Shown here: piece after piece, positions 4,950 to 11,129 of the stretch | Layout: each line of letters opens with the position of its first letter | Numbering within the stretch: the first letter of the stretch is position 1 | Source of the DNA: an uncultured Acidimicrobiaceae bacterium | Lineage (GTDB): Bacteria > Actinomycetota > Acidimicrobiia > Acidimicrobiales > Microtrichaceae | Direction: 5' to 3' | NCBI GenBank assembly: GCA_937868025.1 | Contig: CALMLJ010000252.1 | Span: 1-11,129 of the forward strand | Length of the DNA stretch: 11,129 nucleotides | Notes under the pieces: model-generated | What the model was told of the DNA's origin: nothing | Seen by the model: only the letters and a program-made list of their open reading frames with translations | The model's database searches: none | Position numbers and translations under genes: made by a program

Positions 4950-6320
4950 TCAGGGCAGCAGCACCCCGGGGTTGAGGATGCCCGTCGGGTCGAGCGCGTG
5001 CTTGATCGCCCGCATCTGCGCGATCTCGACGTCGGAACGCGAGAGGTGGAGGTAGCGGGCCTTGGCGCGGCCGATGCCGTGCTCGGCGCTGATCGAGCCG
5101 CCATGCGCCGCCACCAGCTCGAGGATCGACCGGTCGAGTCCCGCGACGACGTCGGGATCGGCCGGGGCCCCCGTGACGTTGAGGTGCAGGTTGTCGTCGC
5201 ACACGTGCCCGAACCACCAGGCCGTCGCACCGGGGCATCGCGCCGACACGACGACCTCGGCGTCGGCCCGGAACGCATCGATGTCGCTCGCGGGGATCGA
5301 CACGTCGTACTTCACGACCGGGCCCGTGGTCGCCAACGCCGCGGTGATCTCGTCCCGGAACCGCCACAGCGCCTCGCGCCGCGACGAATCGGCGGCCACG
5401 GCGACGTCGGTCGGAGGTTCCGCCAGCTTGCCGATGGCTGCGGCGAGGGAGTCGGTCGGGTCGACGTCGGCGGCGGCTTCGACCAGGAGCACATGCGCGG
5501 CGATGAACGGGGCCACGAGGCCGAACGTCGCGGCGACCATGTCGACGCACCGGCCCGACACGTACTCGATGACCTCGACCGGCCCGACGTCCCGCCGCAG
5601 CGACCACGCCGCGGTTCGCGCCGCCGGAGCGGACTCGAACCCCATCAGCACCGTGGAGCGGAACGCCGGGTCGGGAATCAGCCGGAGTCGCACCGCCGTC
5701 ACGACGCCGAGGGTGCCCTCGGACCCGCACAGGAGCGAGCCCAGATCGAATCCCGTGTTGTCCTTCTGCAGGCCACCGAGTCGGGACACGACGTCGCCGG
5801 CGGCCGTGACGTGCTCGAGGCCGAGGACCTGGGCGCGCATCGAACCATGGCGGAACACCCGCATCCCACCGGCGTTCGTCGCGACCATGCCGCCGATCGT
5901 GGCGGTGTCACGGGCGCCGAGGTCGACGGCGAATCGCCACCCGGTCCCCCGCACGTGGTCCGCGAGCATCGACGGGGTCACCCCGGCCCCGACCGTCACC
6001 TGCCCGGCAACCGCGTCGACCTCGCCGAGCGCCACGAGCCGCTCGGTGGACATCACGACCGAACCGGCGCGCTCGGGCACGGAGCCGCCGACCAGCCCGG
6101 TGTTGCCACCCTGAGGGACGAGCGCGACCCCGCGGGCCGCTGCCCACGCCACGACAGCGGCGACCTCCGCCGTCGACCCCGGACGCACGACCACCGCATC
6201 GGCTCCGCCGTAGCGCCCCGTCCAGTCGACCCGGTAGCGAGCAGTCAGGTCGGGATCGACGACCACGAACGCGTCACCGACGATCGCTGCCAACTCGGTG
6301 GGGATCGTCGGCCTCGTCAC
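4950..6320 (-). CDS. FAD-binding oxidoreductase, D-2-hydroxyglutarate dehydrogenase/GlcD-like
   Basis: Flavin dehydrogenase of the VAO/PCMH superfamily, oxidising a D-2-hydroxy acid (glycolate, D-lactate or D-2-hydroxyglutarate) to the 2-oxo acid. The 456 residues match the family length. The FAD-binding part has VVRPGSTAEVAAVVAWA (44-60), PQGGNTGLVGGS (69-80), TIGGMVATNAGGMRVFRHG (141-159) and LLCGSEGTLGVVT (196-208). The C-terminal FAD-oxidase domain has WRFRDE, KYDVSIP, the metal-binding stretch GHVCDDNLHLNV (371-382) and SAEHGIGRAK (411-420). The usual GDG between the two metal-site positions reads CDD, a visible variation that keeps both histidines (372, 379). The GTG at 6320 is preferred because the family's N-terminus begins here; the frame extends to an ATG at 6368 with no ribosome site at either. 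The exact substrate is unresolved. Confidence 0.88.
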   Translation of the reverse strand: MTRPTIPTELAAIVGDAFVVVDPDLTARYRVDWTGRYGGADAVVVRPGSTAEVAAVVAWAAARGVALVPQGGNTGLVGGSVPERAGSVVMSTERLVALGEVDAVAGQVTVGAGVTPSMLADHVRGTGWRFAVDLGARDTATIGGMVATNAGGMRVFRHGSMRAQVLGLEHVTAAGDVVSRLGGLQKDNTGFDLGSLLCGSEGTLGVVTAVRLRLIPDPAFRSTVLMGFESAPAARTAAWSLRRDVGPVEVIEYVSGRCVDMVAATFGLVAPFIAAHVLLVEAAADVDPTDSLAAAIGKLAEPPTDVAVAADSSRREALWRFRDEITAALATTGPVVKYDVSIPASDIDAFRADAEVVVSARCPGATAWWFGHVCDDNLHLNVTGAPADPDVVAGLDRSILELVAAHGGSISAEHGIGRAKARYLHLSRSDVEIAQMRAIKHALDPTGILNPGVLLP

Positions 6321-6363
6321 CGGACCAGTCTCGCACCAGCGATCCACGATCCGGGCCCGTCCA

Positions 6364-6378
6364 CCCACTAGAAGTGGG
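6364..6378. promoter_or_regulatory. Short palindrome between divergent genes
   Basis: CCCACT-AGA-AGTGGG is a perfect 6-bp inverted repeat with a 3-bp centre. It lies between the start of the flavoprotein (6320, minus) and the start of the lytic transglycosylase (6416, plus), in an otherwise GC-rich 95-bp gap in which no clear promoter was found. It could be an operator serving one or both genes. A chance occurrence is possible. Confidence 0.3.
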
Positions 6379-6415
6379 AGGTTCGCGGCACCCCCCGACG
6401 CCGCCCCCGACCGTC

Positions 6416-7837
6416 ATGCCCCGACCCTTCCGCCCGCACGGCGCCGCCCGTCACCTCACGACCGCCGCGACCATCGGCGCGGCCGGGGTGCTGCTCGGCG
6501 GGCTCAACCTGGCACCGGTCGCCGCGCAGACCGACCCGACGGCCACCACGACGCCGGCGGCCGATCCCGCGGCACCGACGGACCCGGCCGCCCCGACCAC
6601 CAGCGTGAAACCGGCCTCGACCCGGCCGGCTCCCGGCCGCCCCACACCGAGCAAGGATCCCGAGGTCCTGGCCGCCGACGGGCGCAACCCGGCGGGGGTC
6701 ATCGTCGCGACGTCGCCCGCACTCGACGACGTGCCGGTGACGAGCGAGCGCTACGACGGCGCCGCGATGCAACGGGAGGCCGATGCTCGCGACCTCGCCG
6801 ACGCGAACCACCGGATCACCACGAACGAGGAACGGCTCGCCCAACTCGAGGTCGATCGGCGGGCGCTCGTCGAGCTCATCGGTCGGACGACCGAACGACG
6901 TCGCAAGCTCGAGGTCACCGCCGAACGCGTCGATGTCGCGTTGCGAGCCATCGCCGTTCGCCGCTTCGTGCACAGCGCGGGCGACGACGGGTACCTGGAC
7001 CCGACCCGAACGCTCGACGAACAGATGGAACAGTCACACCTGACGAAACTCGCCGGTGAGGCCGAGGCCACCGTCGAACGCCAGGCCGACTCGGTCCAGA
7101 CGGCGCAGGCCCGCACCGCCGCCTCGCTCTCGGAATGGGAGGAGCGCCTGCAGACCAACGAGGACGACACCGCAACCGCGACCCGCGAGCTCACCCGTGC
7201 CCGTTCCGACGCCGAGATCGCCACGGCGTCGATCGTGGGTGCCGAGGAAGAGCTCCGCAACGCCCGACCGATGACCGTCGTCGCCGGCAGCGACCTTCCC
7301 CTCATCGCGCTCGACGCGTACTGGCGGGCCGCGAACGACCTGCGGCGGACCCGGCCCGCCTGCGGCATCGCCTGGTGGGCGCTCGCCGGCATCGGGCGCT
7401 CCGAGTCGAACCACGGTCGATCGAGCGGTGGCCAGCCGGCGCCCGACGGCACGGCGTCGGTGCCGGTGTACGGCATCCCGCTCGACGGCACCAGCGGGAC
7501 CCGCCGTATCACCGACACCGATCGGGGTGCGCTCGACCTCGACCCCGAACTCGACCGCGCCGTCGGGGTCATGCAGTTCCTCCCCGGCACCTGGAAGCGC
7601 TGGGCGGAGGACGAGTCGGGTGACAAGGTCGCCGACCCCCAGAACATCTACGACGCCGCGCTCGCGTCGGGCAAGCTCCTGTGCAGCTCGGCGCCGGCGC
7701 TCGACACCGACGAGGGTCTGCGGAAGGCGTACTTCGCGTACAACCGCAGCGACGACTACGTCGAGAAGGTGTTGGGGCGGGCCAAGGAGTACCAGGCGCT
7801 GCCGGTGCCCGATCCCGTCGCGGCACCGTCGAACTGA
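6416..7837 (+). CDS. Secreted lytic murein transglycosylase with coiled-coil region
   Basis: Cleaves peptidoglycan glycan strands outside the membrane. The 473-residue protein starts with a Sec signal peptide (basic n-region, hydrophobic TTAATIGAAGVLLGGLNL at 15-32, probable cut after VAA at 37). A Pro/Ala/Thr-rich linker follows to about residue 80. A long charged helical stretch (about 118-285, rich in Glu, Arg, Ala) is predicted coiled coil. The catalytic domain lies at about 295-460. AGIGRSESNHG (324-334) carries the likely catalytic Glu330; AVGVMQFLPGTWKRWAEDESGD (382-403) and DPQNIYDAALASGKLLC (407-423) are MltB/SLT-2-like; AYNRSDDYVEKVLGRAKEY ends the fold. The ATG at 6416 is preferred over an in-frame GTG at 6374 because it begins a proper signal peptide; no ribosome site is evident. 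The coiled coil may mediate control or partner binding, as in other envelope hydrolases. Confidence 0.88.
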   Translation: MPRPFRPHGAARHLTTAATIGAAGVLLGGLNLAPVAAQTDPTATTTPAADPAAPTDPAAPTTSVKPASTRPAPGRPTPSKDPEVLAADGRNPAGVIVATSPALDDVPVTSERYDGAAMQREADARDLADANHRITTNEERLAQLEVDRRALVELIGRTTERRRKLEVTAERVDVALRAIAVRRFVHSAGDDGYLDPTRTLDEQMEQSHLTKLAGEAEATVERQADSVQTAQARTAASLSEWEERLQTNEDDTATATRELTRARSDAEIATASIVGAEEELRNARPMTVVAGSDLPLIALDAYWRAANDLRRTRPACGIAWWALAGIGRSESNHGRSSGGQPAPDGTASVPVYGIPLDGTSGTRRITDTDRGALDLDPELDRAVGVMQFLPGTWKRWAEDESGDKVADPQNIYDAALASGKLLCSSAPALDTDEGLRKAYFAYNRSDDYVEKVLGRAKEYQALPVPDPVAAPSN

Positions 7838-7840
7838 CTG

Positions 7841-8254
7841 CTACCCCTGCCGCTCCCACACCATGGTCCGGCGGGGCGGCTTGTGCTCCGTCGCCGCCAC
7901 GAACTGCTCCGTGCGGAAACCGCGGAGGCGGCTCAGCTGCTGGACCAGCGCGTCGTCGTGGCCGACGCCCAACGGCACCAGGCACCCCGACTCGGCACCC
8001 TCCGCGATCAGCACGAACGCCGTCGCCCCGTCTGCGGTCCGTACCGGGGTGCACACGACCTCGACGCTGATGACCTCGGCCCAGCGCGCCGATTCCTCCC
8101 GTCCGTCGCCGAGGCGACGCCGCACCTGGTCCCCGTCGATGACGAGCTCGACGGTGGTGGCCCGCGCTCGCCGCTCGGCCTTGCGTCGTCGTTGGACCGC
8201 CACGGCGACGAAGAACCCACTGATCAGGACGAGCACCACGATCACGTCGGTCAC
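7841..8254 (-). CDS. Small single-pass membrane protein of unknown function
   Basis: A 137-residue protein from a GTG at 8254. Residues 3-20 (DVIVVLVLISGFFVAVAV) form one membrane segment, followed by a strongly basic stop-transfer stretch (QRRRKAERRARA), so the remainder should be cytoplasmic. The soluble part has VDGDQVRRRLGDGREESARWAEV-type strands, GCLVPLG, LRGFRTEQFV and a C-terminal MVWER. This layout recalls a widespread uncharacterised bacterial family in which an expected acidic/DGR-E-V-W pattern is followed by VVP and a GF--E-V--A segment; no function is known to me. The longer frame to an ATG at 8311 is less likely because TACGAT stands exactly six bases before the GTG, indicating a leaderless start. 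It converges with the transglycosylase gene, leaving only 3 bp between the stops. Confidence 0.72.
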   Translation of the reverse strand: MTDVIVVLVLISGFFVAVAVQRRRKAERRARATTVELVIDGDQVRRRLGDGREESARWAEVISVEVVCTPVRTADGATAFVLIAEGAESGCLVPLGVGHDDALVQQLSRLRGFRTEQFVAATEHKPPRRTMVWERQG

Positions 8255-8260
8255 GCCGAG

Positions 8261-8266
8261 ATCGTA
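8261..8266 (-). promoter_or_regulatory. -10 box of a leaderless promoter for the small membrane protein
   Basis: TACGAT on the minus strand matches TANNNT and is followed by six bases (CTCGGC) and then the GTG at 8254, placing the predicted transcription start on the start codon. No ribosome site is present. The -35 region is not recognisable. Confidence 0.5.
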
Positions 8267-8337
8267 GGGCTGCGGGCCGCCGCCGATTCCCGCATGACGA
8301 ACTCGTGACATGGGACGAACGCCAACTGATCAAGCGC

Positions 8338-8343
8338 TACAGT
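8338..8343 (+). promoter_or_regulatory. Candidate -10 box for the ABC transporter operon
   Basis: TACAGT fits the actinobacterial -10 pattern and would give a leader of roughly 95-100 bases before the GTG at 8447. No good -35 stands 16-18 bases upstream. In the leader, AGCCG (8411-8415) and CGGCT (8421-8425) can form a small hairpin shortly before the ribosome site. Apart from these and the minus-strand promoter at 8261-8266, nothing else was seen in the 192-bp gap. Confidence 0.35.
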
Positions 8344-8446
8344 GCTGCGGCAAACCGTGTGTCGGGGGTCACAGGTAAGCGTTTTCACGACTCCCCTCCC
8401 ACTTGATCGAAGCCGTCCAGCGGCTCGGAACCATGGAGAAGTCATC

Positions 8447-10108
8447 GTGCAACGACGTTCTAAGCGGGGGTTCAAATTTGCCGCATTCGGACTCGCACTC
8501 GCCCTGACCGCAGGCGCCTGCGGTGGGGACGACAAGAAGTCCGACGAGGAGGGGCCCGACACCACGGTGCCGACCACCGACGCTCCGGCCGGCAAGCCGA
8601 CCCCGGGCGGCGAACTGACCTACTCGGTCGAGGCCGACGCGTCCGGTGGCTACTGCCTCCCGACCGCGCAGCTCGCCGCCGGCGGCATCCAGATCGCCAA
8701 CGCCGTCTACGACTCGCTGTTCGTGTTCGACAAGGACTTCAAGGCCACGCCGTACCTGGCCGAGTCGTCGAGCTGGAACCCCGAGTACACGTCGCTCACC
8801 ATCAAGCTGCGCCAGGGCATCACGTTCCACGACGGCACCCCGCTCAACGCCGAGATCGTCAAGCTGAACCTCGACGTCAGCCGCGGCGACGCCGAGGCCA
8901 CCGCGAAGACCGGCCTGTCGCCGCTCCTGTTCATCTTCGTGTTCCAGAACATCGCCAGCATCGACGCACCCGACGACTCCACCGTGGTGATCAACACCAA
9001 GGTGCCGTGGCCGGCACTGCCCGAGTTCCTGGCGAGCGGCCGCAACGGCATCGTCGGCATGTCCCAGCTGATGGCCGGCACCGACGGCTGCAAGGACCAG
9101 TTCAACGGCACCGGCCCGTTCAAGGTCGACAGCTGGACGCCGAACGTCGAGATGAAGCTCTCGAAGAACCCGAACTACTGGCGCAAGGACGCCGACGGCG
9201 TGCAGCTCCCCTACCTCGACAAGCTGAACTTCAAGCCGATCGAGGGCGGCCCCGCCCGGTTCGACGCCCTCGACGGCAACACGATCCAGGCCGGCCATTG
9301 GAGCACGGGCACGATCTTCACCCAGATCCAAGAGGATGACCGCTTCCAGCTCACCGCCGAGGCGGAGGGCCACAAGGAGGTCGCGTACGGCCTCGTCAAC
9401 GTCGCCAAGGCACCGCTCGACGACATCGAGGTGCGCAAGCACATGGCCATGGCCATCGACCGTGAGACGCTGAACGACATCAACTCCGAGGGCAAGTTCA
9501 AGGTCGCCGACCAGCCCTTCGACACCGGCGTGATCGGGTACGTGGACGACGTCGAGACGATCGCCTACGACCCCGACGCCGCTGCCGCCTTCTTCGAGGG
9601 CAAGAACCTCGAGGTCAAGCTGGCGTACGCCACTGATCCCACCACGAAGGCCATCGCCGAAGAGGTCAAGGCCGAGCTCAACGAGGTCGGCGTGACGGTG
9701 AACATCACCGACAAGGACCAGGCGACGCTCATCAACCAGGCCCTCGGCGGCGACTTCAACATCCTGCTCTGGCGCAACCACCCCGGCGCCGATCCCGACA
9801 CCCAGTACAACTGGTGGCACTCGGGCTCGCCGGTGAACTTCGGCAAGATCAACGATCCCGAGATCGACCGCCTCCTCGACGAGGGTCGCTCCGAGATCGA
9901 TCCCGCCAAGCGCAAGACGATCTACCAGGACCTCAGCCGGGCGTTCGCAACGGGCGCCTACAACCAGTGGAACTGGTACACCGAATGGGGCATCGGCTCC
10001 TACAAGTCGGTCCACAACCTGACCGGCGCCACCCTTCCGGACAACTCGCCGGGCGCCGGGATGACCTGGGGTTGGCACCTGCTGACCGAAGCCTGGGTCG
10101 ACCAGTAA
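8447..10108 (+). CDS. ABC transporter substrate-binding lipoprotein, family 5 (peptide/nickel type)
   Basis: Extracellular receptor that binds a peptide, nickel chelate or similar ligand and delivers it to the permease encoded next. The GTG at 8447 is supported by GGAG eight bases upstream and by the lipoprotein signal: RRSKRGFK, a hydrophobic core, then TAGAC with Cys25 as the lipidated residue. The position before the cysteine reads A-G-A, slightly unlike the usual L-A-G. An acidic, Thr/Pro-rich tether runs to about residue 53. The SBP_bac_5 fold follows, with LRQGITFHDGTPLNAE (121-136), NGTGPFKVDSW (220-230), LSKNPNYWRK (238-247), VRKHMAMAIDRE (329-340) and a C-terminal NWYTEWGIGSY region. 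The 553-residue length is typical. The ligand cannot be assigned. The gene heads an operon continuing into the permease. Confidence 0.93.
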   Translation: MQRRSKRGFKFAAFGLALALTAGACGGDDKKSDEEGPDTTVPTTDAPAGKPTPGGELTYSVEADASGGYCLPTAQLAAGGIQIANAVYDSLFVFDKDFKATPYLAESSSWNPEYTSLTIKLRQGITFHDGTPLNAEIVKLNLDVSRGDAEATAKTGLSPLLFIFVFQNIASIDAPDDSTVVINTKVPWPALPEFLASGRNGIVGMSQLMAGTDGCKDQFNGTGPFKVDSWTPNVEMKLSKNPNYWRKDADGVQLPYLDKLNFKPIEGGPARFDALDGNTIQAGHWSTGTIFTQIQEDDRFQLTAEAEGHKEVAYGLVNVAKAPLDDIEVRKHMAMAIDRETLNDINSEGKFKVADQPFDTGVIGYVDDVETIAYDPDAAAAFFEGKNLEVKLAYATDPTTKAIAEEVKAELNEVGVTVNITDKDQATLINQALGGDFNILLWRNHPGADPDTQYNWWHSGSPVNFGKINDPEIDRLLDEGRSEIDPAKRKTIYQDLSRAFATGAYNQWNWYTEWGIGSYKSVHNLTGATLPDNSPGAGMTWGWHLLTEAWVDQ

Positions 10109-10163
10109 CCACACCCTCTCCGCCCGATGGGGAGTCGTCATCGCCTCGCAGTTCCGACTGCCG

Positions 10164-10187
10164 GCGACGGCGGCTCCCCGTCGTCGC
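10164..10187 (+). promoter_or_regulatory. Intercistronic hairpin between binding protein and permease genes
   Basis: GCGACGGCGG and CCGTCGTCGC pair over 10 bp (nine Watson-Crick pairs and one G-U) around a CTCC loop, in the 153-bp gap after the substrate-binding protein. No U-tract follows, so it is not a classic intrinsic terminator. In ABC importer operons such hairpins often protect the upstream mRNA from 3' decay or partially end transcription, giving more binding protein than permease; that role is inferred here. Nothing else was recognised in the gap except the permease ribosome site (GAGGGG at 10249-10254). Confidence 0.5.
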
Positions 10188-10261
10188 TCTGACCCCCGAT
10201 CGTTTCCGCTGCTGATGCAACCACCGAACCACCGCCGAACCCACCACCGAGGGGTGCTCCG

Positions 10262-11129
10262 ATGAGAAACCTGAGCAGGCGAGTCATCCAGCTCGTCGTG
10301 GTCCTCTTCCTTCTGTCCGTTGTCGCGTTCTTCTCGATCCGGCTGCTCCCCGGCGATCCCGCCGAGCTGCTCGGCTTCGGCGCCGACAAGGCCAAGGTCG
10401 AGGAGATCCGTGTCGACCTGGGTCTTCGCGAACCGGTCGTGAAGCAGTACGGCATGTGGGCCGGCGACTTCGTCACCGGTGACTTCGGCAAGTACTACCG
10501 GGCCGCGGGCAACCCGACCGACGACGTGAAGACGTCGCTGCCGGTGTCGCTCCAGCTCATGCTCTACACCCAGCTCGTCGCCCTGCTGATCGCCATCCCG
10601 CTCGGCGTGTTCACCGCTTACAAGGCGAACAGCGTGTTCGACAAGGGCGCGAACATCCTGGCGTTCCTCGGGTTGTCGATCCCGGCATTCGTCGTCGGGT
10701 TCCTCTTGAAACAAGTGTTCGTGTTCCAGCTCGACTGGTTACCCGAGCGGGGCTGGGTCCCGCTCTCCGACAGCGTCAGCGGGCACCTCAAATCGGCGAT
10801 CCTGCCCGTCGCGACGCTCGTGATCGCCCAGATCGCCGTGTACTTCCGACTGCTGCGCAGCGACATGATCGGCACGCTCCAGGAGGACTTCATCACCATG
10901 GCCCGGGCCAAGGGCCTCAAGCCCCGGCGCATCCTGTTCCGCCACGCGCTGCGGCCGTCGTCGCTGACGCTGCTCACCGTCGCCGGCCTCAACGTCGGCA
11001 CGCTCATCTCGAGCGCCGTCATCGTCGAGCAGATCTACGGCATCGACGGCATGGGCCTCAAGCTCGTGCGAGCCGTGCTCAGCCGGGAGTACGTGGCGGC
11101 CCAGAGCTTCATCGCCGTCATCGGCATCC
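10262..11129 (+). CDS. ABC transporter permease, DppB/OppB-like (3' truncated by window)
   Basis: One of the two membrane subunits of the peptide/nickel-type importer. The ATG at 10262 follows GAGGGG with a seven-base gap. The 289 visible residues begin with the typical MRNLSRRVIQLVVVLFLLSV first helix and the RLLPGDPAELL motif. Further helices lie at about 95-118, 130-154 and 178-198. The EAA-type coupling loop EDFITMARAKGLKPRRILFRHALRPS (residues 208-233) contacts the ATPase, and the AVIVEQIYGIDGMG motif (252-265) is characteristic of the DppB side of the family. The reading frame is still open at the window end; DppB proteins are usually about 310-340 residues, so a few tens of residues are missing. 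The DppC-like permease and ATPase genes are expected downstream. Confidence 0.92.
   Translation, partial: MRNLSRRVIQLVVVLFLLSVVAFFSIRLLPGDPAELLGFGADKAKVEEIRVDLGLREPVVKQYGMWAGDFVTGDFGKYYRAAGNPTDDVKTSLPVSLQLMLYTQLVALLIAIPLGVFTAYKANSVFDKGANILAFLGLSIPAFVVGFLLKQVFVFQLDWLPERGWVPLSDSVSGHLKSAILPVATLVIAQIAVYFRLLRSDMIGTLQEDFITMARAKGLKPRRILFRHALRPSSLTLLTVAGLNVGTLISSAVIVEQIYGIDGMGLKLVRAVLSREYVAAQSFIAVIGI

Noticed and set aside
8369..10714. 781-codon open frame on the minus strand
   Set aside because: It is antisense to the well-supported substrate-binding protein and permease, and its translation is low-complexity Val/Gly/Asp/Arg-rich with no domain; a product of GC-rich codon bias.
1..11129. tRNA, rRNA, CRISPR, IS transposase, phage or retron components
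   Set aside because: None of the characteristic sequences, direct-repeat arrays or protein motifs was seen on either strand.

Overview
The window is a GC-rich, gene-dense chromosomal stretch from a high-GC Gram-positive bacterium. GTG starts, actinobacterial -10 boxes six bases before start codons (leaderless transcripts), an AbiEi/DUF559-type protein, a D,D-acidic lipoprotein N-terminus and the mix of FadE-like dehydrogenase, GDPD and SirB1-like genes all fit Actinomycetota, most likely Acidimicrobiia (Ilumatobacter-like). The lineage is inferred from style and content, not from a marker gene.

Layout. (1) Positions 1-892: the C-terminal end of a secreted beta-rich (LamG-like) protein is translationally coupled by an ATGA overlap to an ER/SipW-type signal peptidase, probably an export pair. 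The peptidase frame has no stop before 1372 and runs antisense into the next gene. (2) 890-2975, minus strand: an acyl-CoA dehydrogenase behind a TetR-style palindromic operator, preceded by a SirB1/transglutaminase-like protein that appears to have a leaderless promoter. (3) 3035-4110: an orphan AbiEi-like wHTH plus DUF559 nuclease-fold gene bracketed by two 48-bp palindromic repeats. The two copies are inverted relative to each other and match at 46 of 48 positions, and the gene's stop codon lies inside the right copy. This looks like a compact unit of about 1.08 kb and is the most unusual thing in the window. (4) 4152-6320: a glycerophosphodiester phosphodiesterase converging on a D-2-hydroxyglutarate dehydrogenase/GlcD-like flavoprotein. 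(5) 6416-8254: a secreted, coiled-coil lytic transglycosylase converging, with a 3-bp gap, on a small single-pass membrane protein of unknown function. (6) 8447-11129: the start of a peptide/nickel-type ABC importer operon, with a lipoprotein substrate-binding protein, an intercistronic hairpin, and a DppB-like permease cut by the window edge.

Most genes are ordinary metabolism, envelope and transport. No rRNA, tRNA, CRISPR array, recognised IS transposase or phage gene was seen. The repeat-flanked AbiEi-like unit is the best candidate for an undescribed system; its mobility or function is a hypothesis.
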